A stretch of 64,000 nt of DNA from Branchiostoma floridae (lineage: Eukaryota > Chordata > Leptocardii > Amphioxiformes > Branchiostomatidae): contig NC_049992.1 of the NCBI RefSeq assembly GCF_000003815.2, positions 5,282,481 through 5,346,480 of the forward strand, written 5' to 3'. A model generated the notes under the pieces. That model did not search any database, was not told the origin of the DNA, and saw nothing but the letters and a program-made list of their open reading frames with translations. Shown here piece by piece: positions 1-10,879 of the stretch. The translations under genes and the position numbers were made by a program. Numbering within the stretch: the first letter of the stretch is position 1; each line of letters begins with the position of its first letter.

Positions 1-728
1 TTACAAGCCCCGTGTAGTCGTTAGGTATAGGAAATAATGTTGTGTTTCCTGTTTCAGTCCTGAAAAAAAAGGGTCGGTAGGTATAGGGATCATCTTATCT
101 TTTTATTTATTTTGGCCAAAGTACAATACAATTAAACAAAGTAAAACTGAAATGCATGAGGACACTTATTTTTTCAATGCCAAACTTCAATTTTGTGCAT
201 TCTGGTTACAAATCTGTGAATACATTTATCCTTCATTAGATAAGACAATCAGTTTCATTTTTTACTAGAATGGGAAGCAGGCTGAATAGAAATTCTTACT
301 GGAAGCTTTGTGACTCCATTGTCCACCCGCAAAAAAATGGGATCGGCAGGTTTTTCTAGGGTAGGAAGGGAAACAGAAAACAACATTTTTTCGTAGGCCT
401 TGCTACCCCTAGTCTGTGGAACGCAAACTCCGCTGTCCAGGGCTGTAACTGGCCCCTAAAGGGGGCCGGCGGATGTTGGGCGGGCTGCTATAAGCGAGAT
501 TTAATCAGGCTAGCTACCCTCTTCCACACAAGCAAGCACAATCTTAATTTTCTGAGCGACATTCTTTGAGCCGAAGACTTCAATAGATATAACTACTACC
601 GTAACTGGCTGCGATAGAAAGCAAAGCAATCATGACACGTGTTTTTGTTGTGAAATCAGAGCATAGCTGTCCAAGACTAATCATTCTAAGATGAAGGATT
701 TGCTTGCAAGTTACAAGCTTGCAAAGCT
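1..728. other. No gene seen; unannotated flank
   Basis: No splice-bounded coding exon or recognisable domain is visible on either strand. The stretch ends directly at the 9-bp target duplication of the inverted-repeat element that follows. A GC-richer patch with a gggggcc run sits near 455-475. Confidence 0.5.
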
Positions 729-976
729 TGTGGATTAGCCTCTACCAGGCTCCGTGGATCGGTAGAATCATTATCCTCACCACATGATAACAGTTAACGC
801 TATAGGTAAATTCCTGTGCGGTCAATCTGCAGCAATCGGTCGCGAAAAGAGATCGCATTTTTTCCCTGTTGAGTGTGGCCAAGCTGTACCTTTTTGGTGA
901 AGTTTGGAGGCAAAAAGGACTCATTTTGGGATGCAATGGCCGACGCAAAACTACGAAAACCTCGCCCTCCTTTTTC

Positions 977-1172
977 AGCACTGGAACCCAGTGCTGAAGA
1001 TGGCGTCAGCACTGGATTTCCAGTGCTGAATGTTCGTCAGCACTGGAAAACCAGTGCTGACGCACTCTCAGCACTCGAAACGCCGGCTTCAGCACTGGAA
1101 ACCGAGTGCTGACGAACATTCAGCACTGGATTTCCAGTGCTGACGAACATTCAGCACTGGAAACCGAGTGCT
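977..1172. repeat. Palindrome cluster 1 (cagcactgg...ccagtgctg)
   Basis: About seven copies of a 20-23 bp palindrome (cagcactgg, 3-5 nt loop, ccagtgctg) occur in 195 bp. Spacers are short and irregular. Some units have a matched variant half (ccgagtgctg). The unit can form a 9-bp-stem hairpin on either strand. Confidence 0.85.
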
Positions 1173-1679
1173 GAGAGATCGGGAGACTCTGAGATATACA
1201 GTAATTTGGAATTACGATACATCCTTTGCTCTACTACTAAAACTTATTTATAAAGACATTGCTGGCGGCCAGGGCCACCCAAATCTTTCCCAAAAGGGCT
1301 ATATCTATCACAATCACACAATAAAGTTGCTTATTGTAATAATGATAGCTATCCCTTATACACCTCTTAGACATATACATATCTCTACCTTTCAATTACA
1401 CATGTACAAAGAATAAAATACACAACTGTACACGTTTTACAAGTTTTCCTTGCACAAAGTAACTTTAATTCAAATTTCTGTCCTTTTACTAGTACCGCTA
1501 TCAGTACTTTATAAAAATATGTGCAATAAAGGTCTTCATTCATTCATTTTATAAATGATATATATCCCTTATACAGTATACATAAGATATATTCAATTAC
1601 ATAACGAATGGGTAGCACAACTACAATTAGCTTTGCACGAAATAACTTATTTTTCCTTCGAATTTACGTCTTGTACCCC

Positions 1680-2125
1680 TCTCAGCACTGGGAGATTCCA
1701 GTGCTGGAAGGACGTCAGCACTGGTTCGCACATCGTTCCAGTCCTTAAAAGACGTCAGCACTCGTTTTCCAGTGCTGAAGATTTCATAGCACTGGTTTTC
1801 CAGTGCTGAAGATTTCATAGCACTGGTTTTCCAGTGCTGAAGTGTCCTCGAGCACTGGTAAATCCAGTGCGGAAGGCGAGGTTTTTGTATATCAGCACTC
1901 GGTTCCAGTGCTGACGGCAGTTTCAGCACTGGGTAACCAGTGCTGAATGACCTTTGACCTGACCCGGCCCCGATATCCCCGGATTTCAGCACTGGTAAAC
2001 CGAGTGCTGACGGCAATCAGCACTGGAAAACGAGTGCTGAAAGAAATTCAGCACTGGAAAACCAGTGCTGAGACCGTTCAGACAATTGAATCAGCACTGG
2101 AACACCAGTGCGGAAGGCGAGGTTT
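1680..2125. repeat. Palindrome cluster 2 (cagcactgg...ccagtgctg)
   Basis: A further dozen or so copies of the same short palindrome, some with one degenerate half, spread over about 445 bp. Two units near 1790-1840 repeat in tandem with the spacer aagatttcat. The cluster lies in the right half of the 1.7 kb element. About 500 bp of ordinary AT-rich DNA separates it from cluster 1. Confidence 0.85.
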
Positions 2126-2465
2126 TCGTAGACTTGCATGGCCGACCCGAGGACTTATGACGATAACAAACGTTTGATGCAGGACGGGATGGTTGAAAAT
2201 AAAATGTTTTGCCGGCCCCCGTGAGAAGTCCCGGCCGCTGCTGTCAAGACCCGTCACGGGCGAGTCGGAAAGCAATAAACTACTTCGCACCTATTAGATA
2301 GCGATTAGTGGACTTCAAAGAACATAGCGACCCCGCACAGTCTTCGTGGTGAGGAAACGTACTCTTCTGGCCGGCTAACTCCCCTAGCGTACTATAGATT
2401 CTATTTGTCCAATTTCTACAATTAGACCACCGATCCACGAAGCCTGGTAGAGTCTATGTGGATTA

Positions 2466-3187
2466 CTGCAATGCAGTTTTGCGTTAGTGACTACGTGGCG
2501 GTTGTTTTAACTAATACCAGCCTTAAAAGACAGATGACATGACATGGGGGGGTGCACATTAAAATAAGTGTGGCAATAAAAATTATTGCCATGCTATGCA
2601 TTATTGCCATGGCGACGGTTTTATTGTTAATAAGTATAGATGATTGCCAAAACGACCCCATATCTGCTTGGAGATAAGTAATTGCCAAACGCCATCGTCT
2701 ATAGGCCAGCTGTTCTACAATAACAGGGAAATAGGGGTGATATCTCAAATTATTACATCGATAATGAAAACAGCTACCGCGAAAAAAAAAGATCCCAAGG
2801 ATCAAACACGTTCTAACCATAAAATGCATTTGACTATCAACCGCGCAAAATGTTAACAGTATGCCATGTCAAACCAACCTCAATATTGGAAACGCAAAGC
2901 CCGAACGAGATGGCATATTCCGACGAGGACAACATCTGCTTGACGGTATCAAATTACTACAAGGCTTAAGGCACAATCATAAGGAAGACCTGAACCACTA
3001 TACCGGACGGCATAGGGGTGAAAACTGAAATTATTACATCCATAATAAAAACAGCTACGGCGAAAAAAAATAACGTGCATCATTTCCCAACCGAGTACAG
3101 ACGACATGCCAATCCATATGTGATTGCGGCATACGGAACATAGAGATATAGGTGCGAACACTCAACGCACAAAGTGATTACAATACT
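2466..3187. repeat. Diverged duplicated repeat, no gene
   Basis: Two related blocks, about 2720-2850 and 3005-3110, share ataggggtga and attattacatc.ataat.aaaacagctac followed by an A-run. A caataaaaattattgccatg motif at 2575-2593 recurs at 42783-42801. Likely a dispersed repeat in at least three copies; no coding exon is visible. Confidence 0.55.
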
Positions 3188-3190
3188 CTG

Positions 3191-3607
3191 TTACTGGAGG
3201 TTACCCTCCAGTGTCACAGAGTAAAAAGCTAAGACAAAGTTGGGGCAATCAGTACCTGTAACATCAGCTTCCGGGCAGTAGCCGCATGCGCCGTACATGG
3301 TGTTGATGATCTCATGGCCCATGGTTACGGTATAAGTACCTGTCGCATCTGTTTCGTATGTTTGTTCACCGTCATTGTTTGCAGCATCGGTCTCCATGGT
3401 TACGGTATAAGTACCTGTCGCATCTGTTTCGTATGTTTGTTCACCGTCATTGTTTGTAGGATCGGTCTCCATCGTGGTGTCGGGGTCTTCCCCGCATGCG
3501 GAAGTGGTGTTGGCCGCGCTTTCCATTTCTGTGTTTAATGAAGGAACTTTCACCGACAGGCCATGTTGAGTAACAGAGGAACGAAGGAAAGAAGCCAACC
3601 AGCCCAC
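3191..3607 (-). CDS. Possible exon with two 25-residue repeats
   Basis: I do not recognise this product. An open frame of 138 codons contains two consecutive 25-residue repeats (75 bp in DNA, roughly 3325-3474), each with the core GEQTYETDATGTYTV. Before and after are Ser/Thr-rich and Cys-containing stretches. Tyr-Glu-Thr and Tyr-Thr-Val motifs of this kind are seen in receptor cytoplasmic tails, but no membrane segment or signal peptide is present here. It could be a single exon of a larger gene or a chance open frame over a 75-bp tandem repeat. No clear splice partner was found nearby. Confidence 0.3.
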   Translation of the reverse strand: MGWLASFLRSSVTQHGLSVKVPSLNTEMESAANTTSACGEDPDTTMETDPTNNDGEQTYETDATGTYTVTMETDAANNDGEQTYETDATGTYTVTMGHEIINTMYGACGYCPEADVTGTDCPNFVLAFYSVTLEGNLQ

Positions 3608-3649
3608 TGTTGGGTCTAGCCCAAACAGCTCAACACGTCTGACGAACGG

Positions 3650-5023
3650 ATTATAAAAGCAAGGATGTTATCTAACGTCCTTGGTAAAAGCAAATTGTTT
3701 TTTATAATGCAAATTAAAGAAAAATAAAAGCAAGGACGTCATATCATTGATAAAAGAAAATGTAATGCATAAAAAAGTAAGGACGCTACACAACTTTAAA
3801 AGCAAATTATTTTTGAAATGCAAATGCAAAAAAAAATAAAAGTAAAGACGCTATACAACATTCTTGATAAAAACAAACGATTTTTTATAATGCAAATGCA
3901 AAAAAAAATAAAAGTCAGGACGTTATACAAAGTCCTTCATAAAAGCAAATGATTTTTTTATAATGCAAATGAAAAAAAAGAAATAAAAGTAAGGACGTTC
4001 TCTAACGTCCTTGATAAAAGCAAATGATTCTTATGATCCAAATGCAAAGAACAAAAACAAAGACGTTATCTTATAAAATATTATTTCATAATGCAAACGC
4101 AAAAATAAAGGAAATGATTTTTTATAATGCAAATGCAAAAAAAATAAAAGTAAGGACGCCTCACAACTTCCTTGATAAAAGCAAATGATTTGATTTTTTT
4201 ATAATGCAAATGCAAAAAAGGGCAAGGACGTTATTTAACGTCCTTGATAAAGCAAATGATTTTTTATAATGCAAACGGAACAAAAATTAAGCAAGGACTT
4301 TATCTAATAAAATTCTATTTTATGATGCAAATGCAAAAAATAAAAGCAAATGATGTCTTAGAATGCAAATGCAAATGCAAAAAAAATTAAAGTAAGGACG
4401 CCTCACAACTTCCTTGATAAAAGGAAATGACCTTTTTTATAATGCAATTGCAAAAAAGGGCAAGGACGTTATTTACCGTCCTTGATAAAGCAAATGTTTT
4501 TTTATGTAAATGCAAAAAAATAAAAGTAAGGACGTTCTCTAACGTCCGTGATTAAAGCAAATGTTTTTTTGAAATGCAAACGTAAAATGATTTTAGCAAG
4601 GACTTTATCTAATAAAATTCTACTTTATGATGCAAATGCAAAAAATAAAAGCAAATGATGATTTTTTGTAATGCAAATGCAAGAAATAAAAATTAAGGAC
4701 GCCTCATAACTTTCTCGATAAAAGCAAATAATTTTTTATGATGCAAATGCAAAAAAAGGCTAGGGCGTTGTCTAACATCCTTGATAAAATCATATGATTT
4801 TTATAATGCAAATGCAGTAAAATAAAAGCAAATGATCTTTTATAATGCAAATGAAAAAAAAATAAAAATAAGGACGCCTCACAACTTCCTTGATAAAAGC
4901 AAATGTTTTTTAAAACGCAAATGCAAAAAAGGGCAAGGACGTTATCTAACGTCCTTGATAAAAGCAAGCATTTGTTATAATGAAAATACTAAAGATAAAG
5001 CAAGGACTTTCTCTAAAATGTAA
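3650..5023. repeat. Minisatellite, about 19 units of 60-75 bp
   Basis: The unit begins caaggacgttatctaacgtc, then cttgataaaagcaaatgat, then tttttataatgcaaatgc and an A-run. I counted about 19 occurrences of the aaggacg-type motif between 3660 and 5000. Well-preserved units contain a self-complementary core (ggacgtta...taacgtcc). Units differ in length and in the A-run. No coding exon is present. Confidence 0.85.
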
Positions 5024-6125
5024 AAAAAATGATTATCAGAAAAAGTGTTCCTCTTCTTTGGAGAATCATCTGTTTTCATTTTCGTCAGTAAATTTCATTT
5101 GCATCATAAACGAGAAGAAGCCGCACAAATGTATTAGACTACTAAGTTTTAGAACCCATGTTTTAGATTTGTCTTAGAAACCATGTGAACTGTATTAGGA
5201 ACTTTTATATCTGTATGCCTGTACTTAGCCCGATAGGGTATGAATTTGCAATAAAGGCTATTATTTGTTATTCTTTATTCATAAAAATCATTTACTTTTA
5301 TAACAGTCGTCCTTGCTTTTATGAACCGTTTGATGAAACTTTGCATGACTGATCTCCACGGTACTTGTGAAACAACAGTTACGTCAAATATGATGACGCA
5401 CATTTTGTCCTCACATCTAGATTGTTCAGGCAATAGCTGATAATGAATGCATAATTTTGATGGCATGTGGTAATATATGTTTATTTGATATGTTGAACTT
5501 CCACACCAGTTTGACACAGTCTCAGCCATATGATTCGAAGACAAAAGTAACTAAAATGGTAATATTTGCAAGCAAATACAGAATGTTACCTTCACATGTT
5601 GTAGTCTAACACTGGCAACTGTTTTGTTCATTCTTATTTGAACACATTTCTAAATGTAGTGAACCGAGCCCCTCTAGATCTGACATTGCTACATTATGTA
5701 ACCGAACACCACATGGTGCCTGCTACTTTACCGGTTACCATGGTGACAGCCGTCTGGTCCAGGTCGTTGACCTTATTTGCGCGGAGAGGAAGAAACAAAG
5801 CAAAAACAGACATGTTCCCTTCTATGAAGGTAACATAATGATAATGATACTGTTATATACGTTGTATTGCCCTCGCCTCTTCCCTCGTGACCTCAATGAA
5901 AAGCGACCTGCAGGCCGATTTGAGCTTTCATGAATAAACAAATCTTTAAAAAAAATAGTACAAATTGACTATAAAGATTGGTAATACATTTTGTGTACAC
6001 GAGTTTATGTTTTCGTTTGTAGTTTACACGTATACGCATTTAAGCAACCAGTTTTATTTAAAGCCTCGCATTGCGCAACGTAACTCTGGCGTCTGCTCTG
6101 TAGACATTTGTTTCTCAATCATTGT
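5024..6125. other. Intergenic; retroelement-like 3' tails
   Basis: No gene is supported. An ttgcaataaaggc tail at 5248-5260 resembles the ends of dispersed retroelements elsewhere in the window. A segment near 5868-5945 (cctcaatgaaaagcg...ctgcagg...gagctttcatgaataaac) closely resembles 52367-52440. Both look like copies of one dispersed family. Confidence 0.5.
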
Positions 6126-9082
6126 TCACTTGTCAGCCCCTGCCACCACTTTGTCGTACACCTTTCTGGCTTGCTCTCTGTACATCCTCGGGACTGGTCC
6201 GAACACGGGCAGCCTGTCGCTCTCCGTCCGCTGCGCCATGTTGTAGTGGTGGAGGATCTTGTCCCAGTGGGTGGACACGCCCTGTTGGCCGTACAACCTG
6301 ACCAGGTAGTAATGAGCACGGGGGACCTGTGGGACAAAAACAGCCGCTCACTTCATTGTGGTAAAAACAAAACCGTTTGTTTGCTTGCCTTTGTCTTCAT
6401 AAAAGCTCGATTCGGCTCACAGGTCACTTTTCATCGATGCCATGATCGAAGAGGTAAGGTCCAGACAAAATCTATAACAGAGGTACAGTTTACATAAGTT
6501 AAAGTCCTGATAAGTCCTTACACATGTATGCAAAAAAAAAACCTTACACATGTATGGTACAAAAACACATAATAGTGCCTGCTGCTGCATTATTTGCGTC
6601 CGTTTGATTTGGTTTAAATTTCATCTCCCTTTCCAATTCTATTGTTTTATTTTAGTACAACTTTCTTTCGTCAAGTCGGTTGTACTTATGAGCTACAATT
6701 GAATTCGAATAATTGAAATGATTATCATTATTTTATTATGTATCATTTTTGCTGTTTTTTCTGTTTACAACCATATCTAATACAGTTTTATCACTTGCAG
6801 CACAAGTTGTACTTTCAAGTTGATATTTTGTTGTATGAATCGGAGTATAATTGATTTATGATATTTGACTTCACTCGACTTTTGAGTTTCCCTTTGTTTT
6901 CTGCTATTTCAAAATCATTATGATATGTTTATATGTCCGTTGTTATATCTTTTAATCTGGACTTCAGGAAGAGTAGTGATGTATCACTAATTGAGATCTA
7001 AATATTTCTTTCATTCTTTCCTTCGGGTATGAAAACCCATGGAGCACACAATACCAAGGGACACACGAACATACATAGAAAAAGCTAACTGTACAGCAGA
7101 CCATAAGTGTTGTAAAAGTCAGACGTCACGAATACAATTATCGAAGGAAGTAATCTTTGTAAGAAAGAATAACATAGCCCCCTTCTCCTTGATTTAAATG
7201 TGTTAGTCAATTGGTAAACAAACGTTATACTAGCACTACACCGCTGAGGTAAATTCATAAATAAACCAAATCAATCCAAACCTGATGGTGACAGGACGGA
7301 GCGGTGTGTAGGAAGTGTTCCAACTGCCTGACGGCCTGTGGAACGGACACAGACATGGAGCTTCGTGCGGTGTAGAACAGAGTAGACAGGTGGGTGGGTT
7401 TGTGCATGAGGGCACTGGCACAGGCGGACAGAGTCGGGCCGGCCTGTTTGGTGCTCGTCCACAGGGTAGAACACAGCGCGAAGTATATGTAAGCTATGTC
7501 GTTGTATAAAGCATCTGTTTTCCCACGCTGGAGGACAACGTCGATGACATTGTTTATGGCTCGCAGTCGACGGTCTCCCGCTGGAAGCTGCAGTGCCTGT
7601 AGCAGCAGACAGGGGGTGTTGTTAGCGCTGTCCCGCAGCTCAGTCGATAAGAGGTTGTTTAGTTTCGCCTTGTCGAGGTTTAGCCAGTGTTGAGCATACA
7701 GAACGGTTTCCACGTCTCCTGGTAACACTTCCTCCATGAGCACGAGCCCTTCCAAGAGATCCCTGACGCCCTCCCCCTGCTGATACCCGCTATCGACCAA
7801 CATGGCCGCTCCCTTCTCCAAACAGCTGTAGGCTTGAAGCATTGCTTTCGCGGTTGGTGAATCTTTATGCCGTTTTAGCCTGGCTGCCAGGCTAATCTGT
7901 GGACGTTTCTGTTTAGGTTTCCCCTTGCCAGATGACGAATCATATTCTTTCCCGCCTTGTGGATCTTCATCGGATGTAAAGATGGACAGCGCGGCTAGAT
8001 CGCTCCCCGGTGCCCCCGAGTTCTCTGCATCTGTGGTGTAGAGAGTTTCCTGCAGTTTCTGAAGTGGTGGAAATATGTAAGTAATTTTGCGAGTGAGTAA
8101 CTAAACGATAGAAAACAGAAAGTCATAAAATGCATTTACAACTCTGCGACACATGAAGGTCACCATACAGTGAGGTTATAGAATTTGAGAAGCAAAAACT
8201 TAACAACGCCATTATAAACCACTAACAGCATTATATATAACAATATATCCGCCAGAATCGCCTATTCTATCGTATGGGAGCCTATGTCTGTCACAAACAG
8301 AACACTAGGGATATGTCAGACCGGTGGTCTCCCATGCATAAGTCCATCCATCTAAAAATGTTGACATGAATCGAAGTTCAAACGCTTTGACTGTATTTTA
8401 AGTGAATATCTACAAGCGCAGATTCAAGTCTGCCTCTCGACCAGTAGAACCACAATATTGGCAAGTCTAATTAGTTATAGCCCACCTTTACTGGTGACGT
8501 TACTTGTGTCAGGTCGTCCTCCATTTTGTTTTGCCTCGTTACACCTTTCACCAGCCCAGCTGCTATCCTGTCTTCAGCTACCGTCGGTACTTCCCACTGT
8601 TCCGCACTCACATCAACCGTCTCCGTGTACCCGATCTTCTCCAGCTCTGCTGTCAGACAAGCCTTGAGGAAAGGGCCGTTTAGTATGGAGCTGAAGTAGT
8701 CGTACCCAAGTCTGGAGTGAAAGATGACAGGGACTAGAAGAGAGCCGACTTGTACCTCCAACCCAACCTCCGGGTCGGCTGGCTGGTTAGGGTTGTCGGG
8801 ATCCCATCGCTCGACAGATCTACGTATCACCTGCCTGACTAGATCCACTTGTTGGAAGTAGAAGGCGGCGATCCCGACACCCACACCGGTACCTCCCCCA
8901 GGCACAGCACCGCTCCGCCATGGGTTGTAGATTCTGAGTTGTACACGGCCCCACTCTCCCGTCCGAGCAATCTGGGCGTCTACAACTGGCTGCAATGCCC
9001 CTACAAGTTGTCCAGCCATCGAACGTTGTTCTTCCGAACGTTGTTCTTTCGAACGTTGTTCTTCCTGGAGGTTTTCAGCCAT
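6126..9082 (-). CDS. Unrecognised three-exon helical protein (524 aa)
   Basis: I do not recognise this family. Exons on the minus strand: 9082-8486 (199 codons from ATG), 8058-7282 (259 codons) and 6326-6126 (66 codons plus TGA). All joins are phase 0 with GT-AG borders. Residues 1-22 carry three EQRS repeats. Residues 23-195 form a mixed region (GEWGRVQLRIYNPWR, FHSRLGYDYFSSIL). Residues 200-265 are polar, with a Lys-rich KGKPKQKRPQ. The rest is alpha-helical and TPR-like in appearance (AYIYFALCSTLW, AHYYLVRLYGQQG). No signal peptide or TM segment is seen, so it is probably cytosolic. A decayed inverted copy lies at 11850-13255, which supports the gene model because the same exon borders recur there. 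The gene is real with good confidence; its function is unknown. Confidence 0.75.
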
Positions 9083-9199
9083 ACCGTGGATTGGTAGGAT
9101 TAATAGAGATATATCTTTACAGGGTGACCAAATATGTGCCCCCCTCCCCTACTGTGTGCGGATTTGATAGCGCAATGACGTGGAACCGGTTGGACGGTA

Positions 9200-9760
9200 C
9201 ACACGCTCATATTTGCCTGCGGCGTTCTTCTAATTCTAGGCTACTGTAATTTTGGACGTTGTGCGAGGACATGGGTGTATTAAAAAAAATCTTACCTTGT
9301 TGTGTGAAAAGTAAATATATGTATTATATGATTTTCCTTTGAAACTTGCGGTCATATCCTGGACCCTGTCAGAAATCGCCTAGCTCATGTTGTTTGAGTA
9401 CATGAGTAAAATTAGCATGCTCGCATCAATTTTGGCGTTCCATATAATCAGCATGGCCTTATAATCTAAAATTTGTCTTCATACATATCAATTTTATTTA
9501 GGATACCACATCTGCTTTTCAACAAGACTCCTTGGTGTCACTGACGAAAGGTAGTGGATGCTACATACAGGAAACGTCTGGCCGTTTTCAAAATCATATC
9601 CAATTGCTTGAGTAACTGCTATTCAGTGTATTTTTTGTTTCTTGGATGTCCAACCTTCATGGACGCGTTTTTTAAATAATATTATCAAGGCCCTTAATTC
9701 TATTACCTCCATGAAAAATGGAAGCAAGGTTTTGGCGTGTCTGATATAAATTTGGAGGAT
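9200..9760. other. Intergenic, no feature seen
   Basis: No exon or recognisable repeat is visible. The part just upstream of the 524-aa gene, 9119-9190, is conserved in the inverted pseudogene copy at about 11850-11925, so the duplication included the promoter-proximal flank. Confidence 0.4.
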
Positions 9761-9764
9761 ACAG

Positions 9765-10030
9765 GTCAAGATCAATACCCTCTGGTGTGTGACCTACTGC
9801 AGCAGAACTTCCCGTCTGTTGTACTTTTTGTCCTGGACATGCTATGGTGGTGCAGATAGCCGTAGTGAGAACATGGTGTAGGTTTTGGCCTACTAGCGGC
9901 TTGCTTTGTAGCTGAAGAAGAGAGGGGGCAAAATAACTTCCCGTCTGTTGTACTTTTTGTCCTGGACATGCTATGATGGTGGCAGATAGCCGACTAGTAA
10001 GAAAACATGGTGTAGGTTTTCAGGTATGTA
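9765..10030. repeat. Dispersed repeat with duplicated segment
   Basis: The string cttcccgtctgttgtacttt...gtcctggacatgctat occurs twice, at about 9806-9846 and 9931-9976, separated by tactagcggcttgct and an AG-rich run. The same family (ctagcggcttgct, actgcagcag, gtcctggac.tgct, agatagcc) recurs near 17870-18000. It is interrupted here by the inverted-repeat element at 10031-10779; its gcctactagcggcttgct module resumes at about 10804. Confidence 0.7.
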
Positions 10031-10779
10031 AGCGTGCCACACAGCACGTTTCGACGGCGTCAAAAGTGCACAGGAAACACGCAATGACGGCAGTCCCAAG
10101 GTGCCATATTGGGTACCCACAACGGCTGTTTCTTACTGTCTCAACATTGACAAAGGGCACAAACAGTGGACTATACTCGGTCACAAAATAGATTAACAAT
10201 CATACTTTACGATCTTTTGGTTTCTATGAACGACAAATCTTACGAAAATACAGGTTCTTCGCAGGTTTACTGCGGACACTCTGCGCAGCATATCATAACT
10301 ATGACATCGCGANNNNNNNNNNNNNNNNNNNNNNNNNNNNNNNNNNNNNNNNNNNNNNNNNNNNNNNNNNNNNNNNNNNNNNNNNNNNNNNNNNNNNNNN
10401 NNNNNNNNNNNNGTAGGGCATCTGAAGATTATAAGAAGTGGAAAAGTTTATAGTTTTGCAGCTGTTTTTATTTATTTTCAGGACGGGATAGTTGAACGAT
10501 CTTCAAAATCCGCGCTCGCAAGTTATGACAGGCGCTCCGTACGAACTTGGCAACTTCGGTATTTTCGTAAGATCTGTCGTTCATAGAAACCAAAAGATCG
10601 TAAAGTATGATTGTTAATCTATTTTGTGACCGAGTATAGTCCACTGTTTGTGCCCTTTGTCAATGTTGAGACAGTAAGAAACAGCCGTTGTGGGTACCCA
10701 ATATGGCACCTTGGGACTGCCGTCATTGCGTGTTTCCTGTGCACTTTTGACGCCGTCGAAACGTGCTGTGTGGCACGCT
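10031..10779. mobile_element. Inverted-repeat element with 221-bp arms around a gap
   Basis: Left arm 10031-10251 (starts agcgtgccacacagcacg) and right arm 10559-10779 are reverse complements with only rare mismatches, and both are 221 bp. The middle contains the 100-N gap at 10313-10412, so the true length is unknown. Flanking ta sequences (tatgta, tatata) are compatible with a TA target, but this is weak. Any transposase between the arms would be hidden by the gap. Confidence 0.75.
10313..10412. other. Assembly gap (100 N)
   Basis: Exactly 100 N, a conventional placeholder. It lies inside the loop of the 221-bp inverted repeat, where collapse or misassembly is likely. Confidence 0.99.
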
Positions 10780-10879
10780 TATATAGCTCATCATCAGGTT
10801 TTGGCCTACTAGCGGCTTGCTCTGTAGCTGAAGGAGGGAGGGGGGGGGGCAAAATCTTCCTAACTTCTTGGAATGACTG

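Larger units (their letters stand above)
736..2456. mobile_element. 1.7 kb non-autonomous inverted-repeat DNA element
   Basis: The left end (tctaccaggctccgtggat, from 741) is the inverted complement of the right end (atccacgaagcctggtaga, to 2452). The 9-bp sequence tgtggatta lies at both edges, 729-737 and 2457-2465. Further inside, the arms pair again: cgaaaacctcgcc near 953 against ggcgaggttttcg near 2118. No transposase ORF is present. The interior carries two clusters of short palindromes, listed separately. Two shorter relatives with the same termini lie at 45006-45214 and 57607-57784. A 9-bp duplication is typical of Mutator-like elements and close to the 8 bp of hAT and KDZ elements; the superfamily is inference. 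Confidence 0.75.

Noticed and set aside
977-2125. Regularly repeated short sequence that might be taken for a CRISPR array
   Set aside because: Spacing is irregular, the repeats are perfect hairpins with variable loops, there are no uniform spacers, and the genome is eukaryotic.
6108-6497. Plus-strand open frame of 129 codons
   Set aside because: Antisense shadow of exon 3 of the minus-strand 524-aa gene.
10559-10779. Hammerhead-like reading of gaaacgtgctgtgtggcacg
   Set aside because: A gaaac next to a hairpin is present, but no ctgaNga segment occurs in the required position.
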